NCBI GenBank assembly: GCA_964457925.1
Contig: CAYWGH010000010.1
Location: 62,001 to 126,000 of the forward strand
Direction: 5' to 3'
Origin: Coneutiohabitans sp964457925
Lineage (GTDB): Bacteria; Zhuqueibacterota; Zhuqueibacteria; Zhuqueibacterales; Zhuqueibacteraceae
Length of the DNA: 64,000 nt
How positions within the stretch are numbered: the first letter of the stretch is position 1; each line of letters begins with the position of its first letter. Made by a program: the position numbers and the translations under genes. Shown piece by piece: positions 8,844 through 17,961 of this stretch. The notes under the pieces are model-generated. The model had not been told where the DNA came from. It did not search any database and worked only from the letters and a program-made list of their open reading frames with translations.

Positions 8844-11507
8844 ATGAGCAGTCAAACAGATAACACCACCTCGGGCGGCCGCTACAATTTCATCGCGCTC
8901 GAAACCAAGTGGCGGGCCTATTGGGAAAAACTGGGTTTGAACAAAACCGGCAATGATTCCAGCAAACCTAAAAAGTATATTCTCGATTTTTTTCCCTATC
9001 CTTCCGGCGAGGGCTTATCCGTCGGCCATTGCCGCAACTATGTGCCAACCGATGTCGTGACGCGCTACCATCGCATGCGCGGTTTCAATGTTTTGCATCC
9101 CATGGGCTGGGACGCCTTTGGCCTGCCCGCGGAAAATGCCGCCATCAAAATGAAAACCAATCCGGCGAAATTGATTGCGCAATTTTCCGCCAACTACAAA
9201 CGCCAAATGAATCTCATCGCGGCAACATACGATTGGGACCGTGAAATCAATTCCAGCAAGCCGGAATACTATCGCTGGACCCAATGGATCTTTTTGCTGC
9301 TCTACCATTCATGGTACGACATGCGCGTCAATCAAGCGCGCCCCATCGAAGAATTGCAAGCCGAGCTGGCGCAGCACGGAACGAAAAACCTTTCGCTGCC
9401 CGCCGGCGTTGCGGCAATGTCGCCACAACAGTGGCAGGCGTCGTCGCTGCGTGAAAGGCGGCAATACTTGAGTCATTTTCGCCTGGCTTATCGCGCCGCC
9501 TCCGCAGTGAATTGGGATCCAGTGGAAAAAACCGTGCTGGCGAACGAAGAAGTTGTTGATGGTCGCGGCTGGCGCAGCGGCGCCTTGGTCGAACGTAAAA
9601 TTTTACAGCAATGGTTTTTCAGAATCACCGCTTATGCCGAACGCCTGATCGCCGATCTCGACATGATTGATTGGCCGGAAAGCATCAAGGCGATGCAACG
9701 CAATTGGATCGGCCGCAGCGAAGGCGCGGAGGTTATCTTCAAAACCGAGGCGGGCGATCTTGTCATCTTCACGACGCGGCCGGACACCTTGTGGGGCGCG
9801 ACATTCATGGTACTGGCGCCCGAGCATCCCTTTGTGGCGCAATTGACCACGGCCGCACAACAGCAAGAGGTTGCGGCATACGTCGAAGCGGCAAAAAAGA
9901 AAAATGAAGAAACGCGCACCGCAGAAACGCGCGAGAAAACCGGTGTGTTCACCGGCAGCTACGCCATCAATCCGGTGAATAACAAACGCATTCCGATCTG
10001 GATTGCGGATTATGTCATGATGGGTTACGGCACGGGCGCGATCATGGCCGTGCCGGCGCACGATCAGCGCGATTTTGAATTTGCGCGCATGTTTCATCTG
10101 CCCATTCGTGTGGTGATCAAACCGGCGGGCGTCGATCTTGAACCGGAATACATGGCGCAAGCTTATGATGCGAATGCCGGCGAGATGGTCAATTCCGATG
10201 ATTTTGACGGCACACCGGCGGAGATCGCGGTGAACAAAGTCACGGCCTGGCTCGAAGAAACCGGCAAGGGCCGCCGCCGTGTGAATTACAAATTGCGGGA
10301 CTGGCTGATCAGCCGCCAGCGCTATTGGGGCACACCGATCCCGATCGTTCACACCGAGGAGTTTGGTGAAGTCGCGTTAACGACGGATGAATTACCGGTG
10401 CAGTTGCCGGAGGTTCCCAACTATGAGCCAACCGAGACCGGCGAATCGCCTTTGGCTGCGATTCCAGAATTTGTGAATGTTACACTGCCCAATGGCGTCG
10501 CTGGCCGCCGCGAAACCGACACCATGGGCACATTTGCTTGTTCCTCCTGGTATTTTTTACGATTTGCCAGCCCGCACGAGGACAAAGCGCCCTTTGATGC
10601 CGAAGCCGTGAAGTATTGGCTGCCGGTTGATTTGTACGTCGGTGGCGCTGAGCATGCCGTCATGCACTTGCTTTACGCGCGTTTTTGGACGAAGGTTTTG
10701 CACGATCGCGGCCTGGTACCGTTTGTCGAGCCCTTCACAAAACTGCGCAATCAAGGCATGCTGCTTTCTTATGATAATCAAAAGATGTCGAAGTCACGCG
10801 GCAATGTTATCACGCCGGATGCTGTCGCCGCCGCCAACGGCGTCGACGCCTTGCGGGTTTACATTTTGTTCATCGGCCCATTCGAGGCCGAAACAAAATG
10901 GGAAGAAACCGGCATCAAGGGCGCGAGCCGCTTTCTGCAACGCTATTGGGCGCTTGCAAATGACTTTGCTGATGCGCAATTTTTTGATCACTCGGACGAA
11001 CGCGAACGCGCCTTCCGGCGTATCATGCACACGACGATTAAACGCGTGACGCATGATATTGAGAATTTCGAATTCAACACCGCCATCGCGGCGCTGATGG
11101 AATTCCTGAATTTCTTCTACGATTGCCGGCGCGACCAAAATGTTTATGGTATTTCCTCGGAACTATGGCGCGAAGGCTTAGAAGTGTTCACCCGCTTGCT
11201 CGCGCCGGTTGCACCCTTCATTACCGAGGAAGTTTGGCAGGAGATTTTGCGTCATCCAGGCCAGTCCGTACACCAATTACCCTGGCTTGAATATGACGAA
11301 GCCGCGCTCGCGGTTGATGAAATCACCGTTGTGGTGCAGGTGAATGGCAAACTGCGCGGCCAGCTTACTGTGCCGGTGGAAATTGAAGACAGCCGGTTGC
11401 AGCAACTGGCGCTGGCAAGCGAGCAGATCAAAAAGTTCGTGGACGGCAAAACCGTGAGAAAAGTGATTGTGGTGCCGAAGAAACTGGTGAATATTGTGGC
11501 AGGATAA
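8844..11507 (+). CDS. leuS: leucyl-tRNA synthetase
   Basis: This is a class I synthetase of about 887 residues that charges tRNA-Leu. The HIGH-type motif is within YPSGEGLSVGHC, and KMSKSRGNV is the second ATP site. The editing domain is present (TTRPDTLWGATFMVL; GTGAIMAVPAHD), and the anticodon-binding helices and small C-terminal domain complete it. The zinc-binding cysteines of Escherichia coli-type LeuRS are replaced (GRGWRSG). An insertion of about 60 residues (IEELQAEL to LRERRQYL) precedes AVNWDP, as in Bacteroidetes-type enzymes. Of two possible starts, 8844 is preferred because AAGGA lies 6 nt before it but abuts the ATG at 8838. Confidence 0.97.
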   Translation: MSSQTDNTTSGGRYNFIALETKWRAYWEKLGLNKTGNDSSKPKKYILDFFPYPSGEGLSVGHCRNYVPTDVVTRYHRMRGFNVLHPMGWDAFGLPAENAAIKMKTNPAKLIAQFSANYKRQMNLIAATYDWDREINSSKPEYYRWTQWIFLLLYHSWYDMRVNQARPIEELQAELAQHGTKNLSLPAGVAAMSPQQWQASSLRERRQYLSHFRLAYRAASAVNWDPVEKTVLANEEVVDGRGWRSGALVERKILQQWFFRITAYAERLIADLDMIDWPESIKAMQRNWIGRSEGAEVIFKTEAGDLVIFTTRPDTLWGATFMVLAPEHPFVAQLTTAAQQQEVAAYVEAAKKKNEETRTAETREKTGVFTGSYAINPVNNKRIPIWIADYVMMGYGTGAIMAVPAHDQRDFEFARMFHLPIRVVIKPAGVDLEPEYMAQAYDANAGEMVNSDDFDGTPAEIAVNKVTAWLEETGKGRRRVNYKLRDWLISRQRYWGTPIPIVHTEEFGEVALTTDELPVQLPEVPNYEPTETGESPLAAIPEFVNVTLPNGVAGRRETDTMGTFACSSWYFLRFASPHEDKAPFDAEAVKYWLPVDLYVGGAEHAVMHLLYARFWTKVLHDRGLVPFVEPFTKLRNQGMLLSYDNQKMSKSRGNVITPDAVAAANGVDALRVYILFIGPFEAETKWEETGIKGASRFLQRYWALANDFADAQFFDHSDERERAFRRIMHTTIKRVTHDIENFEFNTAIAALMEFLNFFYDCRRDQNVYGISSELWREGLEVFTRLLAPVAPFITEEVWQEILRHPGQSVHQLPWLEYDEAALAVDEITVVVQVNGKLRGQLTVPVEIEDSRLQQLALASEQIKKFVDGKTVRKVIVVPKKLVNIVAG

Positions 11508-11523
11508 GACGCGTTTGAGGTTC

Positions 11524-11552
11524 AGCCACAGCTTGGCTGTGGCTTATTGTTT
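11524..11552 (+). terminator. rho-independent terminator after leuS
   Basis: Perfect 9-bp arms AGCCACAGC / GCTGTGGCT with a TTG loop are followed by a T-rich tail, 16 bp after the leuS stop. Confidence 0.75.
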
Positions 11553-11618
11553 TGTTGCGTCTGGAGATTTCCTGCGACGGCTTGCCCCTTGCAAAAGGAT
11601 ATATGGTATTTCATCAAT

Positions 11619-12125
11619 TTATTCCCACTGCCGCAATAGACGAATCATTTCGCCCGGGTCTTCGACCGCCATCAATTCCTCGATCGCGTTGTGAAACGTA
11701 CTGATCTCGGCGAGATGTTTGTAAATGCGCAAATATAAGCCGTCATCCTCATGGCCGGGCGCAACGACGACAAAAAAGATGTACGTGGGCTGACCGTCGA
11801 GAGAATCAAAATCAAGGCCTTCTCGCGAACGCGCGATGGCAATCGTCAATTCGCGCAAATAACTCGTGCGCACATGCGGCACCGCCAAACCGCGCCCGAG
11901 GGCGGTGGTGGCGCGGCGCTCGCGATTGATCATGTCAGTAAGCAATTTGCGCCTGCTCGTGACGTTACCGGATTTTTCCAAAAGCTCGACAAGCTCTTCT
12001 AGAATTTTTTCTTTTTGCTGCTGGCGAAATTTTTCGAGATTGGCTGCGGGATCGTCCGGCGGCGTGAGCGGCGGCTCCATTTCCAGCTTGATTAAATCTG
12101 TCGAAAGATAGCGCGTCAAATTCAT
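11619..12125 (-). CDS. PTS EIIA (fructose/PtsN-type) domain protein
   Basis: From the ATG at 12125 the product has 168 residues: an N-terminal LTRYLSTDLI segment, a linker, then a PTS EIIA type-2 domain with the phospho-accepting histidine in GLAVPHVRT and the strand YIFFVVVAP. EIIA-Ntr-like domains without sugar permease neighbours usually have regulatory roles in nitrogen, potassium or stress control. The frame is open to 12251, but the upstream 42 codons look non-coding. It is divergent from the DUF2914 gene; the 129-bp gap holds a dyad at 12196-12209. Confidence 0.88.
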   Translation of the reverse strand: MNLTRYLSTDLIKLEMEPPLTPPDDPAANLEKFRQQQKEKILEELVELLEKSGNVTSRRKLLTDMINRERRATTALGRGLAVPHVRTSYLRELTIAIARSREGLDFDSLDGQPTYIFFVVVAPGHEDDGLYLRIYKHLAEISTFHNAIEELMAVEDPGEMIRLLRQWE

Positions 12126-12195
12126 AACGAATGGCCTTGCGAACATTGTCTTCGATGAAATGCAACGAAGCGGAATTGACAAACCTACAAAACCG

Positions 12196-12209
12196 TTATC
12201 ACATGATAA
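12196..12209. promoter_or_regulatory. palindromic site in divergent promoter region
   Basis: TTATCA-CA-TGATAA has perfect 6-bp arms and lies between the divergent EIIA-like and DUF2914 genes, with a TTGACA hexamer at 12176-12181 next to it. It is a candidate operator or part of a promoter. Confidence 0.3.
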
Positions 12210-12254
12210 ATTAAATTCACTCTTAACAAGGACTCTTTTCAAGGAGGACAACTC

Positions 12255-12659
12255 ATGAAAGCATTCAAAATTCTGACCAGCTTGGGCATGATGCTTCTCA
12301 TCATGTCAGCAGCAAATGCTCAAGAAGCCGATACCATCAAGGTCAACCGTATTGCCATTTGCACCGCCGTGGTTGACCGCGAACCTTCCGGGGAAGCATC
12401 GGAGTTCGACACAACCGTTCCGATACTTTATTGTTTCACTGAACTTGACGGCGCCGCCGGTGAAGTGACGCACGTCTGGCTTCAAGGTGACTCGTTGCGA
12501 TCTGAGGTGAAACTCAACAAAGGCCGCGAAGGGCGTTGGCGCACCTGGTCGAGCAAAACCATGACCACTGAAATGTCCGGCGCCTGGAAAGTTGAAATTC
12601 GAGACGCTACGGGAAACGTCCTGCAAAGCGCAAGCTTTACCTTCGGCAAGACAGAGTAA
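12255..12659 (+). CDS. DUF2914 domain periplasmic protein
   Basis: This 134-residue protein has a clean signal peptide (residues 1-22, ending ANA-QE). The rest matches the DUF2914 pattern: IAICTAVVDREP near the start, a VPILYCFTEL strand, then VTHVWL, GRWRTWSSK and GAWKVEIRD. The function of this family is unknown. A near-perfect AAGGAGG site lies just upstream, implying strong translation. It is followed by its own hairpin terminator. Confidence 0.85.
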   Translation: MKAFKILTSLGMMLLIMSAANAQEADTIKVNRIAICTAVVDREPSGEASEFDTTVPILYCFTELDGAAGEVTHVWLQGDSLRSEVKLNKGREGRWRTWSSKTMTTEMSGAWKVEIRDATGNVLQSASFTFGKTE

Positions 12660-12668
12660 CATTTCCAC

Positions 12669-12699
12669 GGCCTTCCGAGGCCGTCGCCTTCGGAAGGCT
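12669..12699 (+). terminator. terminator hairpin after DUF2914 gene
   Basis: The arms GGCCTTCCGA and TCGGAAGGCT can form a strong stem 10 bp after the stop codon, followed by a T-rich tract (12701-12719). Confidence 0.6.
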
Positions 12700-13231
12700 G
12701 TGTTTATTGCTGTATTTTTGTAGTAAATCTTGGCGTGTTGGTTTCTTGTTTTTTCCGGTCGCCCTTGTATCTCGCCAGGCTCACTGCCTTCATGTCGTGC
12801 CTTCACCACTTCCGAGCTGGAACAAATATGCTCCAATCGCCATTGTGTTTCCTGGTGTCACGGCTATCTCAATCAATTTCTCATATGACGATCGGGCTGT
12901 TCGCCGTCGCGTAACGTTCCGGCTGTAACCGTGAAGAAACGTCAAACGCCCGAAGCGGGAGTAAAGCGCATTATCGCATTGCGCTTTACGTTATCACACT
13001 GAACAGGACCAACAAAAATCTTGCATTTATGGCGCATGTGCTATATATTCATCCTTCGTTTTTAAAGCAAGAACTTTATTTAGATTTGGTTCACAAGGCA
13101 GGTCAGTTTGATGCAATCGGATTCGCTCAAAACACGCCAGCATAAAAGGTGGATGCTTACGAATGGCATGTACGATCAGATACACATGATCCTCTTCGTA
13201 AAGCCGCTCACCTCCGTGAGAAAAAATCCGA
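12700..13231. other. gene-poor stretch with hairpins; possible small RNA region
   Basis: About 530 bp without a convincing CDS. It contains a perfect 10-bp hairpin at 12961-12989 (GTAAAGCGCA with its complement) and a small CTCAC/GTGAG hairpin at 13208-13220, and ends at an isolated terminator (13232-13262). A 86-codon minus-strand open frame at 13027-13287 runs through the terminator and is not convincing. The lone terminator suggests a non-coding transcript from the plus strand. Confidence 0.4.
12961..12989. repeat. perfect inverted repeat
   Basis: GTAAAGCGCA and TGCGCTTTAC form perfect 10-bp arms around a 9-nt loop. There is no T-run, so it is not a standard terminator; it may be an operator or an RNA structure. 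Confidence 0.5.
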
Positions 13232-13262
13232 ATGCACCTGCTTGCCAGGTGCATTTTTGTTT
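13232..13262 (+). terminator. isolated rho-independent terminator
   Basis: TGCACCTG and CAGGTGCA arms with a short loop are followed by TTTTTGTTTTT. No coding gene ends immediately upstream on the plus strand. Confidence 0.75.
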
Positions 13263-13334
13263 TTAGCGAAATTATAGCTGTTGGCACCTGGGCTTAAACA
13301 CAAACAGTCAAACATTTTTTAAGATGGGAAACAT

Positions 13335-14063
13335 ATGCTAGCCTCTGTTCTCCAAACACTTTTAGAATTACAAAAAATTGATCGGCAATTGCTCGCCCTG
13401 GAAAAGGCCAAGGGCGATTTGCCGCAACGCTTGGCTGAATTGAAACAGCGCCTTGCCGGCTCAACGCTCAAGTTAGAAGAAACGAAAACCAGACTTGCCG
13501 CCGTTGAGCGCGAACGGCGCGCACTCGAAGGTCAAATTAGCTTGGCAAGAGAGCGCAAGAAGAAATATGAGACACAGCTATACTCCGTAAAGACCAACAA
13601 AGAATACGACGCCATCACGCTTGAAATCGAAACCACAGAAAAAGAAATCGATCAAGGTGAGACCAAAGTTCTGGACTTTTTTGAGGAAGAGAAAAAACTC
13701 GGTGAAGAGGTTTCATCTCAGCAAACGGCTTTACAACAACTAGAACAAGAGGCGCGCGAACAAGAAGCGGAGTTGAATCTGCTGCTGGAAGAGACCAGAG
13801 CTCAAGTCGCCGAATTGACCGGCATGCGCGCCGGCTTGGCGCAAGGCGTGAAACCGAATTTGTTACGCACCTATGAACGCATTCTGCGCAGCCGGGAAGA
13901 TTCTGCCGTGGTACAGCTTTCACGAGGCGGCTGTGGAGGTTGCGGCACGCGCATCCCCCCGCAGCGCATGATGGAGATTCGTGAAATGAAACAGATGTTT
14001 TTCTGCGAAAATTGCGGTCGCATTTTGGTTTGGCAGGAAGATGAAGAGGCAGTGACGGTTTAA
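13335..14063 (+). CDS. C4-type zinc-ribbon, coiled-coil protein
   Basis: This 242-residue protein has a long antiparallel coiled coil (about 5-175, rich in K, E, Q and L) followed by a C-terminal zinc ribbon with CGGC near 200-203 and CENC near 224-227. This is the architecture of the CT398/zf-RING_7 family. Family members have been linked to RNA polymerase and flagellar or secretion partners, but the general function is unsettled. Its stop codon lies one base before the P1 helix of RNase P RNA, so the two may be co-transcribed or share control. Confidence 0.88.
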   Translation: MLASVLQTLLELQKIDRQLLALEKAKGDLPQRLAELKQRLAGSTLKLEETKTRLAAVERERRALEGQISLARERKKKYETQLYSVKTNKEYDAITLEIETTEKEIDQGETKVLDFFEEEKKLGEEVSSQQTALQQLEQEAREQEAELNLLLEETRAQVAELTGMRAGLAQGVKPNLLRTYERILRSREDSAVVQLSRGGCGGCGTRIPPQRMMEIREMKQMFFCENCGRILVWQEDEEAVTV

Positions 14064-14437
14064 ACGAAGCGAGCTGGATCATCGCGTCTCGCTTCGCGCA
14101 AGCGAAAACGAAACGAGGAAAGTCCGAACACGGTAGAGCAGAGTAAGAGGTAACGCCTCTCGCTAGTGATAGCGCTACAGGGCCACAGAAACCAGGTCTG
14201 TTCCGTCCCACCGGGGCGGAGTAAGAGTGAAAAGGGTAACCAGTACTCCGTGCAAGTGCAAATAGGCTTACGTTTGTCCCGCTTTTTAAAAATTTTGTCA
14301 ATATGGCGGGACATGAAGAGCGGCTCGTTCAAGTAAGCGGGTAGCATGCTCGAGGTTGCCGGCGACGGCAGCCCTAGATAAATGATGGTCAGCCCGTTTC
14401 AGCGGGATACAGAATTCGGCTTACAGGCTCGCTTCGA
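14064..14437 (+). ncRNA. rnpB: RNase P RNA (bacterial type A)
   Basis: The conserved RNase P landmarks occur in order. A 5' P1 strand CGAAGCGAGC (from 14065) pairs with GCTCGCTTCG at 14427-14436. GAGGAAAGTCCGAACAC is CR-I, then ACAGAAACCAGG, AGGGTAACC and the GTGCAA segment, then AGATAAATGATGGTC (CR-V) and ACAGAATTCGGCTTACAGG near the 3' end. This is the catalytic RNA that matures tRNA 5' ends. It begins within 1-2 bases of the zinc-ribbon stop codon and ends at a strong terminator. Confidence 0.97.
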
Positions 14438-14440
14438 CAA

Positions 14441-14473
14441 GGGCATTCCGTCACGACGGAATGCCCTTTTGTT
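14441..14473 (+). terminator. terminator of RNase P RNA
   Basis: GGGCATTCCGTC / GACGGAATGCCC arms form a perfect stem followed by TTTTGTTT, immediately after the P1 helix. Confidence 0.9.
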
Positions 14474-14528
14474 TCTGCGTTTATCAAAAACATCCATCAT
14501 CGCGGCTTCAAAATTTAGAGGATGCAGC

Positions 14529-15392
14529 ATGAAAGGCATTATACTGGCCGGCGGTAGCGGCACCCGCCTCTACCCCATCACCCACGTGATTAGCAAGCAA
14601 CTGTTGCCGGTTTACGACAAACCGATGATTTACTATCCGCTGTCGGTTTTGATGCTGGCCGGCATTCGCGATATTCTCATCATCTCCACGCCGCAGGATT
14701 TGCCGCGCTTTCGCGAGCTGCTGGGCGACGGCCAACGCTTCGGCTTGCGATTCAGCTATGCGGAACAGCCGCGGCCCGAAGGCCTGGCACAAGCCTTCAT
14801 CATTGGCGAACAATTCATTGGATCGGATAAAGTCGCGCTGGTGTTGGGCGACAATATTTTCTATGGTCACGGTTTTCCCGAAATACTCCGAAGCGCGGCG
14901 CAGCAAGAATCTGGAGCAACGGTGTTTGCTTATTTCGTGCGTGACCCCGAGCGCTATGGCGTGGTGGAATTTGACAAAAACTACCACGCCCTCAGCATCG
15001 AAGAAAAGCCGGCCAGGCCAAAATCAAATTATGCTGTAACTGGCCTCTATTTCTATGATAACCAAATCGTGAATATCGCCAAGCATCTCAAACCCTCGGC
15101 GCGCGGTGAGCTGGAAATCACGGATGCGAACCGCGCCTATCTCGCCTCCCATGCCTTGCATGTTGAAGTGCTTGGCCGCGGTTTTGCCTGGCTTGATACT
15201 GGCACGCATGACTCATTGATCGAAGCCGCAACCTATGTGGCAACGGTCGAAAAACGACAGGGGCTGAAAATTTCCTGCATTGAAGAAATTGCCTATCGTA
15301 TGGGTTATATCGATGCTCAGCAATTGCGCGCACTCGCAGAGCCGCTTGCCAAAAATGAATATGGCAAATATTTGTTAGATTTGTTGGGGTGA
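14529..15392 (+). CDS. rfbA: glucose-1-phosphate thymidylyltransferase
   Basis: From the ATG at 14529 (AGAGGA upstream) the product has 287 residues, the usual RmlA length. It makes dTDP-glucose from dTTP and glucose-1-phosphate, the first step to dTDP-rhamnose and other deoxysugars of surface glycans. The N-terminal MKGIILAGGSGTRLYPIT is the nucleotide-binding signature, followed by KQLLPVYDKPMIYYPL, LGDNIFYG, and the DTGTHDSL and FKISCIEE-like C-terminal region. No rmlB, rmlC or rmlD genes are adjacent. The open frame extends upstream into the RNase P terminator, which rules out the longer start. Confidence 0.96.
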   Translation: MKGIILAGGSGTRLYPITHVISKQLLPVYDKPMIYYPLSVLMLAGIRDILIISTPQDLPRFRELLGDGQRFGLRFSYAEQPRPEGLAQAFIIGEQFIGSDKVALVLGDNIFYGHGFPEILRSAAQQESGATVFAYFVRDPERYGVVEFDKNYHALSIEEKPARPKSNYAVTGLYFYDNQIVNIAKHLKPSARGELEITDANRAYLASHALHVEVLGRGFAWLDTGTHDSLIEAATYVATVEKRQGLKISCIEEIAYRMGYIDAQQLRALAEPLAKNEYGKYLLDLLG

Positions 15393-15537
15393 AAGCGCTG
15401 TCGGGCATTCATAACAATTCAGTCAGGATAATTCAGCACGATTGAAGAAATTTCAAATCACGATGGAATAAAGCCGCCTGCTGCGAGTAGAATAAGCAAA
15501 ACGAGCCTTGTTTAGATTAATTCCACAGGAGAGCTTA

Positions 15538-17781
15538 ATGAAGTCGCGTTTGATTTTTCTACCATTTTTGTTGATGGCGCTCAACACGGCAAACGGCCAG
15601 GGGCTGATTATTCGCCCGGATTTCCAGCCCACCGAGCTGGAATTGCGACGACATGCGATCAATGCTCAGTTACATGAGCAAATTGCCGTCGTGACAGTCG
15701 AGCATGAATTTTATAATCCCGGCGCGACAATCGTCGAGGGCACATTTCTTTTTCCTCTTCCAACCAGCGCGCAAGTTTCGCGCTTCAGCATGAACGTCGA
15801 CGGCAAAGAGATGGCCGGCGAACTGTTGAGCGCGGAAGAAGCACGCCGCATTTACGAGAATATCGTGCGCCAGCAACTTGATCCCGCGTTGCTGGAGATG
15901 GCTGATTACCGCACGTTCCGCGCGCGCATTTTTCCCATTCCCCCCAAAGCCACGCGCAAGTTAATATTACGTTATGATGCCAACCTCGCGCGTGAGGGTA
16001 ACACCGTCACATTCCAATATCCGTTACAGGGGAATTTGACGCAACGTCACGCCGGCGACCCCAGGCCGTTGCCGCGCCCGATCCTCCCCGTTCCGTTTGA
16101 GCGCGAACATGCGCGGCAAACGGAGACTGTAAAATCGCAACAAAGCTTTTTGCGCATTGAGTTGCAAACGGAAACGGCGTTACGCAATATTTATTCCCCC
16201 TCGCATCGCGTTGCGATCCGGCAGAACGATGATCGCCACGCCATCGTCGAATGCGAAATGACAAATGCGCTCGACGGCCGTGATTTTCTGCTCTACTATT
16301 CGCTCGACTCCAATGAAATCGCCACAACCCTGTTGACGCATCGCCCGGAAACCGGCAAGCCTGGCTATTTTATGCTGCTCATCTCACCGCAAGTCGATTT
16401 AAGTGATAATCAAGTTCAGGCAAAGGATTTGGTTTTGGTGCTTGACACCTCAGGCAGCATGGCTGGTGAAAAAATCGAGCAGGCCAAAGCAGCCTTGCGC
16501 TATTGTTTGCAGCGTCTGGGCGAGCGTGATCGCTTCGGGCTGGTGACTTTCAGCTCCGAGGTCAGGCTTTTTCGGCCAACACTAGTCGGTATAACTGAAC
16601 GCGAGGACGCGCTTTGGCATGTCGATAAACTGGAAGCAACCGGCGGTACCAATATCAACGAAGCATTACTCGCGGCACATAAACTTCTACGTGACACGCC
16701 GACTGCGCGAGGTATGATCATTTTTCTCACTGATGGCATACCCTCCACCGGTGTCCAAGACGAGGGACAAATTCGGCGCAACCTCCAGCAGGCTAACAGC
16801 AATGGGGTTCGCCTGTTTCCGTTCGGCGTCGGGTATGATGTCAATACCAAATTGCTCGACGGCCTCGGCCGCGATCATCACGCCTTTGCCGACTATATCT
16901 CAGCGCAGGAGAATATCGAAGAACGGGTATCGGCATTCTATGACAAAATCCATTATCCCGTGATGAGCAACATTGCATATGAATTTCGCGGCACAGATGT
17001 GAGGCTGTTGTCTCCCCGCCAACTGCCTGATTTATTCAAAGGCGGGCAAATAATCCTGGCTGGTCGCTACCAGCAATCGGGGCATGCCAGCCTGACTCTG
17101 CGTGGTCAAGTCGGTGAACAACGCCAAACGTTGCAATATGAATTTGATTTTCCCGGGCGCGAGCGTGAGCGCGAGTTTGTGGCGAGACTGTGGGCCACAC
17201 GACGCGTCGGTGATTTGCTCGAAGACATTCGGCTGAATGGCGAAAATACGGAATTGAAAAATGAAGTGATTAGCCTGGCAAAAGAATTCGGCCTGGTCAC
17301 GCCTTACACTTCGTATCTTGTTCGGGAGGAGGAAACGTTTGCAGGAGATGTTGATGCTCAGCCCGGCGCGTTCCGGCAACTAGAGAGCCACCGCGCTCCA
17401 GCGCCCCCGCGTGAAATGCTCATGAAAGCTTCTTCCGGCGCAGGCGCGGTAGCGACGAGCCAGTCCATTCGTGAGATGAAAGAGGCCGCCGTTGTTGCTG
17501 ACACGAAATCCGCGACTGCCGTTGTGGTGCAAGGCCGGAGGTTGACGCTCAATGACGAAAACGTTTGGATCGACGGCGACTTCAAACCGGTGCTGGCGAC
17601 AGTTAAAATTGTTTTCGCTTCGGAGGCTTACTTTACTTTTTTACGCCTCTTTCCCGAAACTAGGGATTTTTGCCGCCTCGGCCAAAACGTGATTTTTAAG
17701 TGGCAGGGCAAATTCGTCGAAATCGGAAAAAAAGGCGAAAAGCAAATAAGCGAAACCGAGATGCGCAAATTGATGAACTGA
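15538..17781 (+). CDS. VIT and von Willebrand factor A domain protein
   Basis: This 747-residue exported protein starts at 15538 (AGGAG 8 nt upstream), with signal peptide residues 1-19 ending NANG-Q-like. A VIT domain occupies about residues 20-150 (VEHEFYNPGATIVEGTFLFPLP; MNVDGKEMAGELL). A VWA domain follows from about 300 with an intact MIDAS, DTSGSM, and later TGGTN and FLTDG. The C-terminal third has a beta-rich region and a charged tail. VIT-VWA proteins in bacteria are thought to mediate extracellular or envelope protein contacts; the partner is unknown. No terminator follows. Confidence 0.9.
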   Translation: MKSRLIFLPFLLMALNTANGQGLIIRPDFQPTELELRRHAINAQLHEQIAVVTVEHEFYNPGATIVEGTFLFPLPTSAQVSRFSMNVDGKEMAGELLSAEEARRIYENIVRQQLDPALLEMADYRTFRARIFPIPPKATRKLILRYDANLAREGNTVTFQYPLQGNLTQRHAGDPRPLPRPILPVPFEREHARQTETVKSQQSFLRIELQTETALRNIYSPSHRVAIRQNDDRHAIVECEMTNALDGRDFLLYYSLDSNEIATTLLTHRPETGKPGYFMLLISPQVDLSDNQVQAKDLVLVLDTSGSMAGEKIEQAKAALRYCLQRLGERDRFGLVTFSSEVRLFRPTLVGITEREDALWHVDKLEATGGTNINEALLAAHKLLRDTPTARGMIIFLTDGIPSTGVQDEGQIRRNLQQANSNGVRLFPFGVGYDVNTKLLDGLGRDHHAFADYISAQENIEERVSAFYDKIHYPVMSNIAYEFRGTDVRLLSPRQLPDLFKGGQIILAGRYQQSGHASLTLRGQVGEQRQTLQYEFDFPGREREREFVARLWATRRVGDLLEDIRLNGENTELKNEVISLAKEFGLVTPYTSYLVREEETFAGDVDAQPGAFRQLESHRAPAPPREMLMKASSGAGAVATSQSIREMKEAAVVADTKSATAVVVQGRRLTLNDENVWIDGDFKPVLATVKIVFASEAYFTFLRLFPETRDFCRLGQNVIFKWQGKFVEIGKKGEKQISETEMRKLMN

Positions 17782-17961
17782 GAGACAGTGTCTCGCAACC
17801 TGTTTGCAACGCGGTTAAAACTCCCCGACAAATTCGACAACCTTGTCACGGTGAAAGTCCTGACGAGGTTTTGTTATTTGATTTGGAAATTTTCCAGAAA
17901 CTTCGCATAATGGCACCATCAACTCTGAATTCTGTTTCAAAATAAATACGGGAGAAAGATT

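Noticed and set aside
13027..13287. 86-codon minus-strand open frame
   Set aside because: It runs through a strong terminator hairpin, has no ribosome site and shows no family resemblance.
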